From: CAWJMD01 sp963700925
Lineage (GTDB): Bacteria > Actinomycetota > Actinomycetes > Actinomycetales > CAWJMD01
DNA: 64,000 nucleotides
NCBI GenBank assembly: GCA_963700925.1
Contig: OY969553.1
Location: 4,402,001-4,466,000 of the forward strand
Direction: 5' to 3'
Shown here piece by piece: positions 11,957-20,508 of this stretch; the stretch's first letter is position 1; every line of letters starts with the position of its first letter. Both the position numbers and the translations under genes were made by a program. A model generated the notes under the pieces. That model was not told where the DNA came from and searched no databases. It saw only the letters and a list, made by a program, of their open reading frames with translations.

Positions 11957-13657
11957 GTGAACGATTTGCGATTGAGCAGAAGCTCCGGACGTGGGCTCCG
12001 GGCCCGCGCGCTCGCCGGCGTGGGAGTAGCCGCCCTGGCTCTATCACTGGCGGCCTGCGCCGAGAGCGGTCGCGAGGGCGACACGTCCGACGAGGGGGAG
12101 GCCAGCGGAGGCACCTTCGTGTTCGCTGCGTCGTCCGACCCCGTCGTGCTCGACCCCGCCTTCGCCAGCGACGGCGAGACCTTCCGGGTCGCGCGGCAGA
12201 TGTTCGAGGGCCTCGTCGGCACCGTGCCCGGCACGGCCGACCCCGCCCCCCTGCTCGCCAAGAGCTGGACCAACAGCGAGGACGGGCTGAACTACACCTT
12301 CGTGCTGGAGGAGGGTGTCAAGTTCCACGACGACACCGACTTCAACGCCGACGCGGTCTGCGCGAACTTCGAGCGCTGGTACAACTGGACCGGCCTCCTG
12401 CAGTCGCCGAACATCACGGCCTACTACTCGGACATCTTCCAGGGCTTCAAGGTCAACGACGACCCGGAGCAGGGTGAAGCGATCTACGAGTCCTGCACCC
12501 CCGACTCGGAGTTCGAGGTGACGATCACCCTGACGCGGCCGTTCGCTGCGTTCCCGTCGGCCCTCTCGCTGCCCACCTTCTCGATGCAGTCACCGACCGC
12601 CATGGAGGAGCACGACGCCGACAACGTCGGCGGCACCGAGGACGACGTCCGCTTCAGCGCGTACGGCACCGAGCACCCGACGGGCACCGGCCCGTTCATC
12701 TTCGACAGCTGGGAGCGCACTCAGTCGGTGACCCTGAAGCGCAACGAGAACTACTGGGGCGAGAAGGCCAAGCTCGACGAGGTCAAGATCCAGACGATCT
12801 CGGACGGCAACGCCCGCCTTCAGGCACTCAAGAACGGTGAGATCGACGGCTACGACCTGGTGGCGCCCGGCGACCTCGAGAGCCTCGAGAGCGACGGCTT
12901 CACCATCGAGCAGCGCCCCGCCTTCAACATCCTGTACCTGGGCATCAACCAGGCCATCCCGGCACTGGCGGACGTCAGGGTCAGGCAGGCGATCGCCCAC
13001 GCGATCGACAAGGACGCCGTGATCTCCCAGTCGCTGCCAGAAGGCACGAAGGTCGCGACGCAGTTCATCCCTGACATGGTTGCCGGCTACTCGGAGGACG
13101 TCACCGAGTACGCGTACGACCCGCAGAAGGCGAAGGACCTGCTCGCCGAGGCCGGTCAGAGCAACCTGACCCTCGAGTTCAACTACCCGACCGGTGTCTC
13201 GCGTCCGTACATGCCCTCCCCGGAGGACACGTTCGTGGCGATCAAGTCGCAGCTCGAGGCGGTCGGCATCACGGTGACCCCCGTGGCCGACGTCTGGAGC
13301 CCGGACTACCTCGACAAGATGCAGGGCACCGCCGAGCACGGCGTCCACCTGCTGGGGTGGACCGGTGACTACAACGACACCGGGAACTTCGTCGGGGTCT
13401 TCTTCGGGCGGTCCAAGCCGGAGTTCGGCTTCGACAACCCGGACCTGTTCTCCTCGCTCGGCGAGGCTGCCGGGCTGCCGACGGTCGACGAGCAGGCTCC
13501 GGCCTACAAGGAGATCAACGACCAGGTGATGGAGTTCCTGCCGGCCATTCCGATTGCTCACCCGACGCCGTCGCTGGCCTTCAGCCCCGACGTCGAGGGG
13601 TACCAGTCGAGCCCGGTTCAGGACGAGGTCTGGAACGCAGTCACGGTGAAGAAGTAG
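11957..13657 (+). CDS. peptide/nickel-type ABC transporter substrate-binding lipoprotein
   Basis: Extracytoplasmic solute receptor of family SBP_bac_5, 566 residues. Seen: an Arg-rich N-terminus, a hydrophobic segment and lipobox SLAAC with the lipidated cysteine at about residue 34, then an acidic Ser/Gly linker and a mature domain with family motifs such as GTGPFIFDSWER. GTG 11957 is the likely start; TTG 11966, preceded by GAGGTG, is an alternative. It is the first gene of a five-gene importer. Two strong hairpins follow it, which may make it more abundant than the permeases. Substrate is probably oligopeptides or a similar compound. Confidence 0.93.
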   Translation: MNDLRLSRSSGRGLRARALAGVGVAALALSLAACAESGREGDTSDEGEASGGTFVFAASSDPVVLDPAFASDGETFRVARQMFEGLVGTVPGTADPAPLLAKSWTNSEDGLNYTFVLEEGVKFHDDTDFNADAVCANFERWYNWTGLLQSPNITAYYSDIFQGFKVNDDPEQGEAIYESCTPDSEFEVTITLTRPFAAFPSALSLPTFSMQSPTAMEEHDADNVGGTEDDVRFSAYGTEHPTGTGPFIFDSWERTQSVTLKRNENYWGEKAKLDEVKIQTISDGNARLQALKNGEIDGYDLVAPGDLESLESDGFTIEQRPAFNILYLGINQAIPALADVRVRQAIAHAIDKDAVISQSLPEGTKVATQFIPDMVAGYSEDVTEYAYDPQKAKDLLAEAGQSNLTLEFNYPTGVSRPYMPSPEDTFVAIKSQLEAVGITVTPVADVWSPDYLDKMQGTAEHGVHLLGWTGDYNDTGNFVGVFFGRSKPEFGFDNPDLFSSLGEAAGLPTVDEQAPAYKEINDQVMEFLPAIPIAHPTPSLAFSPDVEGYQSSPVQDEVWNAVTVKK

Positions 13658-13674
13658 CACGGGGGTGACCGAGG

Positions 13675-13709
13675 CAGTGGCCCGGCGGGATACTTCCGCC
13701 GGGCCGCTG
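13675..13709 (+). terminator. strong hairpin after the binding-protein gene
   Basis: Fourteen-base arms at 13675-13688 and 13696-13709 pair with one G-T wobble around a seven-base loop, 18 bases after the stop codon. It is a likely attenuator or 3'-end stabiliser. Confidence 0.6.
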
Positions 13710-13719
13710 TCTGTGTCAG

Positions 13720-13756
13720 GGGTGGTCGCCCTCGCGCCGAGCGAGGACGACCACCC
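13720..13756 (+). terminator. second strong hairpin before the permease genes
   Basis: Nine outer pairs (13720-13728 with 13748-13756) and six inner pairs (13730-13735 with 13741-13746) flank a C/A mismatch and a five-base loop. It ends 15 bases before the Shine-Dalgarno of the permease gene. Confidence 0.55.
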
Positions 13757-13783
13757 GCCCCTCGCGCTGGTAAGGACAGATCC

Positions 13784-14788
13784 ATGCTGAGATTCACCCT
13801 GCGCCGCCTGGCGATGATGGTCCCCGTCCTCGTCGGCCTGAGCGTGCTGCTCTTCCTGTGGCTGCGCGCGCTGCCCGGTGACCCGGCAGCCGCCCTGTGT
13901 GGCCAGCGCTGCACCCCGGAGATCATCGCCAGGATCAACGCCAACTACGGGTTCGAACGCCCCATCTACGAGCAGTACTTCACGTACATCGGCGCCCTGC
14001 TGCAGGGCGACTTCGGAGAGTCGACGCGAACCGGCCAGCCGGTCGTCGACAGCTTCATCACCCTCTTCCCCGCCACGGTCGAGCTCTCCCTCTCCGCGCT
14101 GGTGTTCGCGGTCGTCATCGGCATCCCCCTCGGCTACTACGCCGCCCGCCGACACGGCGGCATCATCGACTCGCTCTGCGTCGGCGGCTCGCTGATCGGC
14201 GTCGTGATCCCCGTCTTCTTCCTGGCGTACCTGCTGAAGTACCTCTTCGCCCTTCAGCTGGGCTGGTTCCCGACCGTCGGCCGCCAGAACTCGCGCATCG
14301 ACGCCACGCACATCACCAACTTCTTCGTGCTGGACGGGATCATGACCCGGGAGTGGGACGCCGTCGGCGACGCGCTGATGCACCTGGTCCTGCCCGCGAT
14401 CGCGCTGGGCACGATCCCGCTGGCGATCATCGCCAGGATCACCCGGGCGTCCGTGCTGGAGGTGCTCGGCGAGGACTACGTGCGGACGGCACGCGCGAAG
14501 GGCCTGGCCAACGGCCTGATCCGCCGCCGGCACGTGCTGCGCAACGCCATGCTCCCCGTCGCGACGACGATCGGCCTCCAGACCGGACTGCTGTTCTCGG
14601 GTGCCGTGCTGACCGAGACCGTCTTCGGGTTCAACGGGCTGGGGCAGTACCTGTTCCTGTCGATCTCACAGCTGGACTATCCCGTGCTCCAAGGATTCAT
14701 CCTGTTCATCGCACTCATGTACGCCCTGATCAACCTGGTCGTCGATTTGACCTACGGCCTCATCGACCCGAGGGTGCGTGTGTCATGA
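13784..14788 (+). CDS. peptide-type ABC transporter permease (DppB/OppB family)
   Basis: Inner-membrane permease, 334 residues. About six hydrophobic segments are seen, starting at residue 8. The cytoplasmic loop that contacts the ATPases is present (EDYVRTARAKGL, around residues 230-242). Start ATG 13784 follows the Shine-Dalgarno AAGGA. Its stop overlaps the next permease start as ATGA, so translation is coupled. An unusual pair of cysteines (LCGQRC) sits in the first periplasmic loop. Confidence 0.93.
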   Translation: MLRFTLRRLAMMVPVLVGLSVLLFLWLRALPGDPAAALCGQRCTPEIIARINANYGFERPIYEQYFTYIGALLQGDFGESTRTGQPVVDSFITLFPATVELSLSALVFAVVIGIPLGYYAARRHGGIIDSLCVGGSLIGVVIPVFFLAYLLKYLFALQLGWFPTVGRQNSRIDATHITNFFVLDGIMTREWDAVGDALMHLVLPAIALGTIPLAIIARITRASVLEVLGEDYVRTARAKGLANGLIRRRHVLRNAMLPVATTIGLQTGLLFSGAVLTETVFGFNGLGQYLFLSISQLDYPVLQGFILFIALMYALINLVVDLTYGLIDPRVRVS

Positions 14789-15741
14789 CCGTGCTTCCCC
14801 CGCCCGCGAGCGGCTCCTTCGAGGAGAAGTCGGCCGTCACCCTCGACGAGCTGCTCGGCAACGCCGGGCCCGACGAACGCGGCGTCAGCCTCTGGCGCGG
14901 CGCCTGGCACCGCCTGCGGCGCAACCCGACCGCGATCTTCGGTGCAGTGATCGTGGCGATCTTCGTGCTGGTGGCACTGTTCGCTCCGCTGATCGCCCCC
15001 TACGAGCCGGCCGGCGCCCAGTGGAACAACCAGGTCACCCCCGGGTCGGTGCCGGGGCCGTCGGACGAGCACCTGCTCGGTCTCGATGCCTTCGGCTCGG
15101 ACCTGTTCACCCAGCTGGTGTTCGGGGCACGCAAGTCGCTGATCATCGGGGTCGTGTCCACGGCCCTCGGCCTGGCGGCAGGTGCTGCACTCGGCCTGCT
15201 GGCGGGTGCCATCGGGGGCTGGGTCGACAGCGTCGCGATGCGGCTCGTCGACATCATGCTGTCGATCCCCGGCCTGTTGCTGGCCGTGAGCGTGGCTGCG
15301 GTCGTCGGACGGAAGCCCATCTCGCTGATGATCGCGATCGGGGTCGTCCAGATCCCGATCTTCGCGCGTCTCCTTCGTGGCTCGATGCTGCAGCAACGGC
15401 ATGCCGACTACGTCCTGGCGGCATCGTCCCTCGGGCTGCGCCGCCGCACGGTCGTGATGAGTCATATGCTGCCGAACTCGCTCGGCCCGTTGATCGTCCA
15501 GGCGACCCTGGTGCTGGCGACCGCGATCATCGAGGTGGCCGCCCTCTCGTACCTCGGGCTCGGCGAACCCAGCCCGACGGTGGCCGAGTGGGGCCGCATG
15601 CTGGTGAAGGCCCAGGAGAGGCTGGAGAACGACCCGCACCTCGCGCTGCTGCCCGGCACGTGCATCGCGGTGACCGCGCTCGGCTTCACCTTGCTCGGTG
15701 AGGCGCTGCGCGAGGCCCTCGACCCCAAGTTCCGGCGGTGA
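14785..15741 (+). CDS. peptide-type ABC transporter permease (DppC/OppC family)
   Basis: Second permease of the importer, 318 residues. Seen: an N-terminal cytoplasmic tail of about 45 residues, then WHRLRRNPTAIFGAVIV, the typical first helix of this family, and the ATPase-contact loop (ADYVLAASSLGL). The translation start ATG 14785 overlaps the upstream stop by four bases. It forms a heterodimeric channel with the preceding protein. Confidence 0.93.
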   Translation: MTVLPPPASGSFEEKSAVTLDELLGNAGPDERGVSLWRGAWHRLRRNPTAIFGAVIVAIFVLVALFAPLIAPYEPAGAQWNNQVTPGSVPGPSDEHLLGLDAFGSDLFTQLVFGARKSLIIGVVSTALGLAAGAALGLLAGAIGGWVDSVAMRLVDIMLSIPGLLLAVSVAAVVGRKPISLMIAIGVVQIPIFARLLRGSMLQQRHADYVLAASSLGLRRRTVVMSHMLPNSLGPLIVQATLVLATAIIEVAALSYLGLGEPSPTVAEWGRMLVKAQERLENDPHLALLPGTCIAVTALGFTLLGEALREALDPKFRR

Positions 15742-15748
15742 TGTCACG

Positions 15749-16843
15749 ATGACGACGATGACCAAGGACCAGTCGGGCGGCGGCGCTTCGCGTTCGGCGT
15801 CGGGCCAGCCGCTGCTCGAGGTCGACGACCTCTCCGTGCACTTCACCCGGCGGGGACGAGCGCCCGTGCATGCCGTCGACGGAGTGTCGTTCACCGTCAA
15901 GAGCGGACAGGTCGTCGGGCTCGTGGGGGAGTCGGGCAGCGGCAAGTCCGTGACCTCGCTCGCGGTGATGGGACTGTTGCCGAAGCGTGGCGTCAAGGTC
16001 AGTGGCACGGCCCGGTTCGAGGGCCGCGACCTGCTAGCGATGAAGAGTGCCGAGATCTCGGACATGCGCGGTCGCGACATCGCCATGGTCTTCCAGGACC
16101 CGATGACGTCGCTGAACCCGGTCGTGCCAATCGGGCTGCAGGTGACCGAGGTGCTGCGCGCCCACACCCAGGCGGACCGTGGCGAGGCCAGGGACGAGGC
16201 CGAGGACCTGCTGCGCAGAGTCGGCATCCCCGACCCGCGTCGCCGGCTCAAGGACTACCCCCACCAGCTGTCCGGGGGCATGCGCCAACGCGCCCTGATC
16301 GCGATGTCGCTCGCGTGCAAGCCACGCCTCCTGATCGCCGACGAGCCGACGACGGCACTGGACGTGACCATCCAGGCGCAGGTGCTCGAGCTGCTGCGCC
16401 AGCTCGTCGTCGAGTCAGGCACGGCGATGATCATGATCACGCACGACCTCGGGGTCGTCGCCGGCCTCTGTGACGAGGTCAACGTGATGTATGCCGGGCG
16501 GGTCGTCGAGACCGCCACGCGCACAGAGCTTTTCGGCGTGCCCAGGCACCGCTACACCGAGGGGCTGTTGGCGTCCATCCCGCGGCTCGACTCGCCGAGG
16601 GGTGAGCCGCTGCAGCCCATCCCGGGTACCCCGCGCGACACGGTCGCCTGGTCGAAGGCGTGCGCGTTCGCCCCACGCTGCAAGGCGGTGGAACAGGACT
16701 GCCTGGTCCCCGACATCCCGCTGGTCGAGGACTCCGAACGCCCTGGCCACCTGCTCAGATGCCTGCATCCCGCCCCCGTGCCCCAGCGCGACGCACCCCA
16801 GCCGCCCGCGGCCACGAAGCACCTCGGTGAGGAGCCGCGATGA
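15749..16843 (+). CDS. ABC transporter ATPase (DppD/OppD family)
   Basis: First of two ATPases, 364 residues. Seen: Walker A GESGSGKS (60-67), Q-loop VFQDPMTSLNP, signature LSGGMRQR (about 174), Walker B LLIADEPTTALD (about 195) and a C-terminal oligopeptide-transporter extension with Cys-rich CAFAPRCKAVEQDC. The latter pattern often binds an iron-sulphur cluster in this family. Start ATG 15749 is eight bases after the permease stop; an in-frame ATG lies three codons later. The stop overlaps the next gene (ATGA). Confidence 0.94.
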   Translation: MTTMTKDQSGGGASRSASGQPLLEVDDLSVHFTRRGRAPVHAVDGVSFTVKSGQVVGLVGESGSGKSVTSLAVMGLLPKRGVKVSGTARFEGRDLLAMKSAEISDMRGRDIAMVFQDPMTSLNPVVPIGLQVTEVLRAHTQADRGEARDEAEDLLRRVGIPDPRRRLKDYPHQLSGGMRQRALIAMSLACKPRLLIADEPTTALDVTIQAQVLELLRQLVVESGTAMIMITHDLGVVAGLCDEVNVMYAGRVVETATRTELFGVPRHRYTEGLLASIPRLDSPRGEPLQPIPGTPRDTVAWSKACAFAPRCKAVEQDCLVPDIPLVEDSERPGHLLRCLHPAPVPQRDAPQPPAATKHLGEEPR

Positions 16844-17997
16844 CCGCCACCGACCTGACCAACCCAGACGTGCGCAAGGAGGGTGGCGACACGCTGCTGG
16901 ACGTGCGCGGTCTCGAGGTGCACTTCCCGATCAAGCGTGGCCTGGTGTTCGACCGCACCGTCGGCCACGTCAAGGCTGTCGACGGCGTCGACCTCGTGGT
17001 CCGGCGCGGCGAGACCTACGGGCTCGTGGGGGAGTCGGGCTGCGGCAAGTCGACCCTCGGCCGGGCCATCCTCCAGCTCGAGAAGCCGACGGCCGGGGAG
17101 GTCTGGTTCGACGGGACGGACCTCGCGAGCCTGGGATCCGAGCAGATGCGGCTGATGCGCCGCCGGATGCAGATGGTGTTCCAGGACCCGATGGCGAGCC
17201 TGAACCCGCGCCAGAACGTCGAGAGCATCCTGACCGAGCCGATGCGGGCACACGGCCTGGAGGGTGGCCGGACGGCCTGGGCGGCACGCGTCCGCGAGCT
17301 GCTGGAGGTCGTCGGTCTGCCGGCTGCCGCCGCCGCCAAGTACCCGCACGAGTTCTCCGGTGGGCAGCGCCAGCGGATCGGCATCGCGCGGGCGATGGTG
17401 CTCAACCCCGACCTGGTGATCGCGGACGAGCCGGTCAGCGCGCTGGACGTGTCGGTGCAGGCGCAGGTGATCAACCTGCTGGAGGAGCTGCAGGACACGC
17501 TCGGCCTGACCTACGTCGTGATCGCCCACGACCTCGCCGTCGTCCGGCACATCTCGGACCGCATCGGCGTGATGTACCTGGGCAAGCTGGCGGAGGAGGC
17601 CGACAGCGACGACCTGTACGCCAAACCGCTGCACCCGTACACGATCTCGCTGATGTCGGCGATCCCGGTGCCGGACCCTGATGTCGAGGACCGGCGCGAG
17701 CGCATCCTGCTCGCCGGTGACCTGCCGAGCCCTGCGAACCCGCCTTCTGGATGCCGCTTCCACACGCGCTGCCCGTTCCGCCAGGCGACCCGATGCCATG
17801 ACGAGGTGCCTGAGCTGCGTGAGCTGGCGCCGGGCCACCGCGTGGCGTGCCACTGGGCCGAGGACGTGCGTGACGGCATCATCCGACCGGCGAAGTCGGC
17901 CTTCGACCCGACGGCGATCGGCGAGCTGACGGTGCCCCTCGAGGCCGGCGAGGTGGAGGATCACTCACACGACATGGATGCGCCCGCGGTCTGGTAG
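16840..17997 (+). CDS. ABC transporter ATPase (DppF/OppF family)
   Basis: Second ATPase, 385 residues. Seen: Walker A GESGCGKS (64-71), Q-loop VFQDPMASLNP, signature FSGGQRQR, Walker B LVIADEPVSALD, switch His in VIAHDLAVVRH, and a Cys-containing C-terminal extension (GCRFHTRCPF). It completes the importer: one receptor, two permeases and two ATPases in standard order. The final 25 residues are acidic and unlike the family, perhaps a lineage-specific tail. Confidence 0.94.
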   Translation: MTATDLTNPDVRKEGGDTLLDVRGLEVHFPIKRGLVFDRTVGHVKAVDGVDLVVRRGETYGLVGESGCGKSTLGRAILQLEKPTAGEVWFDGTDLASLGSEQMRLMRRRMQMVFQDPMASLNPRQNVESILTEPMRAHGLEGGRTAWAARVRELLEVVGLPAAAAAKYPHEFSGGQRQRIGIARAMVLNPDLVIADEPVSALDVSVQAQVINLLEELQDTLGLTYVVIAHDLAVVRHISDRIGVMYLGKLAEEADSDDLYAKPLHPYTISLMSAIPVPDPDVEDRRERILLAGDLPSPANPPSGCRFHTRCPFRQATRCHDEVPELRELAPGHRVACHWAEDVRDGIIRPAKSAFDPTAIGELTVPLEAGEVEDHSHDMDAPAVW

Positions 17998-18017
17998 GGC
18001 TCGCCTCTGGGTCTGGC

Positions 18018-18605
18018 TCAGGGCGCGGACACGCCGCGGGTGAGGCAGCGGAGCAGCACGCGCACCACCTCGGGCTTGCCGAGGTCGCTCGTGCGCAGCA
18101 GGTCCCACGCTGCGTAGAGGTTCGACCAGGTGACGTTCTCGACCCACACGGCCGGCAGGTCCGGGTCGAGCGTCCCTTCGCGGTGGCCACGCTCGACGAG
18201 GTCCTGCAGCGTCGTGCAGTCTCCGCTGAGGCCCTCCCAGACGGCGTCGTCGACGCTCACGGTTCCGTTGAACAGCAAGGACAGCACGTCGCCGAGGTCG
18301 AGGTACTCCTGCACCAGCCGTCCCAGGGCCTCAGGGGCGGTCCCGTCGTCCAGGCGCGCCCGTGCCGCCGCCCTCACCACCTGCTCGGCGACGTCGCCGG
18401 TCAGCGCCGCGAGCAGCGACTCCCGGTCGGCGAAGTAGCGGTGCACTGTCGTCCGCCCCACCTGGGCCTCGGCGGCGACGTCTCCGAGGGACGCCGAGGG
18501 GTCGCGGCCCCAGAGCCGGATCGCCGCGTCGAGGATCGCGCGGCGGGTGCGCGCCCGAGGGCCGCTCTCGACCTGCTCGTCCTCCCGCTCACCCTGGATG
18601 GTCAC
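18018..18605 (-). CDS. TetR/AcrR family transcriptional regulator
   Basis: 195 residues with the helix-turn-helix in the first third (RRAILDAAIRLW then VGRTTVHRYFADRESLL). The C-terminal ligand domain is diverse and uninformative. Start GTG 18605 is favoured by a -10 hexamer seven bases upstream. It is divergent from an ABC exporter, the usual layout for a local repressor whose ligand is exported. The shared gap contains two inverted repeats that may be its operators. Confidence 0.9.
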   Translation of the reverse strand: MTIQGEREDEQVESGPRARTRRAILDAAIRLWGRDPSASLGDVAAEAQVGRTTVHRYFADRESLLAALTGDVAEQVVRAAARARLDDGTAPEALGRLVQEYLDLGDVLSLLFNGTVSVDDAVWEGLSGDCTTLQDLVERGHREGTLDPDLPAVWVENVTWSNLYAAWDLLRTSDLGKPEVVRVLLRCLTRGVSAP

Positions 18606-18612
18606 GGCCACG

Positions 18613-18618
18613 ACGGTA
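18613..18618 (-). promoter_or_regulatory. -10 hexamer TACCGT, leaderless promoter of the TetR gene
   Basis: On the minus strand TACCGT is followed by seven bases and GTG 18605. Confidence 0.5.
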
Positions 18619-18626
18619 CCAGCATG

Positions 18627-18658
18627 GTTCTTAATAGAACACTTCTTGCCGTAAACGG
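18627..18658. promoter_or_regulatory. candidate TetR operator region
   Basis: Two inverted repeats lie between the divergent genes: GTTCT-TAAT-AGAAC at 18627-18640 and CCGT-AA-ACGG at 18649-18658. GAACA also occurs as a direct repeat at 18637 and 18658. Both sit upstream of the two predicted -10 hexamers, where a bound repressor would block both promoters. Confidence 0.45.
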
Positions 18659-18664
18659 AACATC

Positions 18665-18670
18665 TATGTT
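18665..18670 (+). promoter_or_regulatory. -10 hexamer TATGTT of the ABC exporter
   Basis: TATGTT lies 11 bases before ATG 18682, giving a leader of only a few bases. Confidence 0.5.
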
Positions 18671-18681
18671 TCACTCCTGGC

Positions 18682-20499
18682 ATGACGATCGCTGCGCTCC
18701 GCACCCGGTGGCCCCGACTCGACCTGCTCGTGGACCTCGCGCGCCCGCACTCGGCCAAGCTTGCCCTGGGCTTCGTGCTCGGCCTGGTGGCCACCGGAAT
18801 CGCTCTGGCCGGTCCGATGGCCACGAAGTGGGTGCTCGACTCGCTCGCTGACTCGACCTCGATGACGCGCCCGCTCGTGGTGCTGGCGGTGCTGCTCGTC
18901 TTCGGGTCCCTGATCACGCTCTGGCAGTGGGTGCTGCTCGGTCGCGTGGCCGAGCGGATCGTGCTGGATGCGCGGGAGTCGCTGGTACGCAGGTTCTTTC
19001 GGGCGCGAGTGGGTGAGGTGTCATCCCGTCCGACCGGTGAGCTGGTGACGCGCGTGACGTCGGACACGGTGCTGCTGCGCGAGGCCGCCACGTCCAGCGC
19101 GATCGAGCTGCTCAACGGCTTGATCGGTCTGGTCGGGACCCTCGTGCTGATGGCGGTGCTCGACCCGGTGCTGCTCGGGGCGATCGTCGTGGCGATCCTC
19201 GTGGTCGCTGCCCTGTTCGCGACCCTGATGCCCGCGATCGCCAAGGCCGAGCAGCGCACGCAGGAGGCCATCGGCCGCCTCGGCGGGACGCTCGAGGGCT
19301 CGCTGGGCGCCATCCGCACCATCAAGGCGAGTCGCGCGGAGCAGCGGATCGGTGACTCGGTCGTCGAGGACGCTCGCACTGCCGCTCGGCACGCCGTGGA
19401 GTCGGTGTGGCGGCAGGCTCTGGCATGGACGGTCTCGTGGGGCGGCGTGAACCTGGCCATCATCGCGGTGCTGGCGCTCGGCGCGTGGCGTGTGAGCTCG
19501 GGTCAGCTCGCCGTGTCGAGCCTGATCGCTTTCCTGCTGTACGCGTTTCAGCTGATGGGGCCCGTCACCCAGCTGTCGCAGAACGTGACGGCCCTGCAGT
19601 CGGGTATCGCCGCTGCGGCGCGTATCCAGGAGGTCAGGGACATGCCGGTGGAGGAGGACGAGCCGCACCTGGTGGGCGATCCGACGCCGGTTCCGGCTGC
19701 GACCGCGTTTCCTGCGGGGTGGTCGGACTCCAAGGCTGCCGGCCCACTCGTCAGCCTGCGGGGCGTCTCCCTCACCTACCCGTCGGCCGACGAGCCGGCG
19801 CTGCGCGACGTCGACCTCGACATCGCCCGCCGGGGGCACACAGCCCTGGTCGGTCCGTCCGGGGCAGGCAAGACCAGTCTGCTCTCGCTGCTGCTGCGGT
19901 TCGTCGAGCCGACCGAGGGCTCCCTGCTGCTGGACGGTGCGCCCTACACCGATCTGGGGTACGCCCGAGTGCGGTCGCGGATGGCGTACGTCGAGCAGGA
20001 CACGCCGGTCGTGCCGGGCACCGTCCGCAGCAACCTGCTGGTGGCCGATCCGGGCGCCTCCGACGACGACCTCCTGGAGGTGCTCCGCGCCGTCCGACTC
20101 GACGAGATGGTCGAGAAGCTCGAGGACGGTCTGGCCACCAGCCTGCAGTCGTCGTCGGTCTCCGGCGGACAGCGCCAGCGGATCGCCCTCGCACGGGCTC
20201 TGCTTCGCCGTCCCGACCTGCTGCTGCTGGACGAGGCGACCTCGCAGGTCGACAGCCTGACCGAGGTCGCGATCCACACCGCCATCGCGGAGCGGTCGAC
20301 CAGTGGCGCCGTGGTCACGGTGGCGCACCGGCTCTCCACCGTCATCGATGCCGACCACATCATCGTGCTGGACGACGGGAGGGTACGTGACCAGGGCACG
20401 CACACGGAGCTGCTCGGCCGGGACGAGCTGTACCGTGCGCTCGTCGAGGCCCTGCGCATCGGGATCCCGCTGAGAACCCCTGCGCCAGCGACGGTCTGA
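18682..20499 (+). CDS. ABC exporter, fused membrane and ATPase domains
   Basis: 605-residue half-transporter, expected to dimerise. Residues 1-320 form the exporter-type membrane domain. The ATPase domain follows, with Walker A GPSGAGKTS (about 391), signature VSGGQRQR (about 492), Walker B LLLLDEATSQVD (about 513) and switch His in VAHRLS. This is the type used for drug, lipid or peptide export. Control by the divergent TetR protein suggests a toxic or signal molecule as substrate. The gene ends nine bases from the convergent prs-like gene. Confidence 0.92.
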   Translation: MTIAALRTRWPRLDLLVDLARPHSAKLALGFVLGLVATGIALAGPMATKWVLDSLADSTSMTRPLVVLAVLLVFGSLITLWQWVLLGRVAERIVLDARESLVRRFFRARVGEVSSRPTGELVTRVTSDTVLLREAATSSAIELLNGLIGLVGTLVLMAVLDPVLLGAIVVAILVVAALFATLMPAIAKAEQRTQEAIGRLGGTLEGSLGAIRTIKASRAEQRIGDSVVEDARTAARHAVESVWRQALAWTVSWGGVNLAIIAVLALGAWRVSSGQLAVSSLIAFLLYAFQLMGPVTQLSQNVTALQSGIAAAARIQEVRDMPVEEDEPHLVGDPTPVPAATAFPAGWSDSKAAGPLVSLRGVSLTYPSADEPALRDVDLDIARRGHTALVGPSGAGKTSLLSLLLRFVEPTEGSLLLDGAPYTDLGYARVRSRMAYVEQDTPVVPGTVRSNLLVADPGASDDDLLEVLRAVRLDEMVEKLEDGLATSLQSSSVSGGQRQRIALARALLRRPDLLLLDEATSQVDSLTEVAIHTAIAERSTSGAVVTVAHRLSTVIDADHIIVLDDGRVRDQGTHTELLGRDELYRALVEALRIGIPLRTPAPATV

Positions 20500-20508
20500 C
20501 GCGATCAG

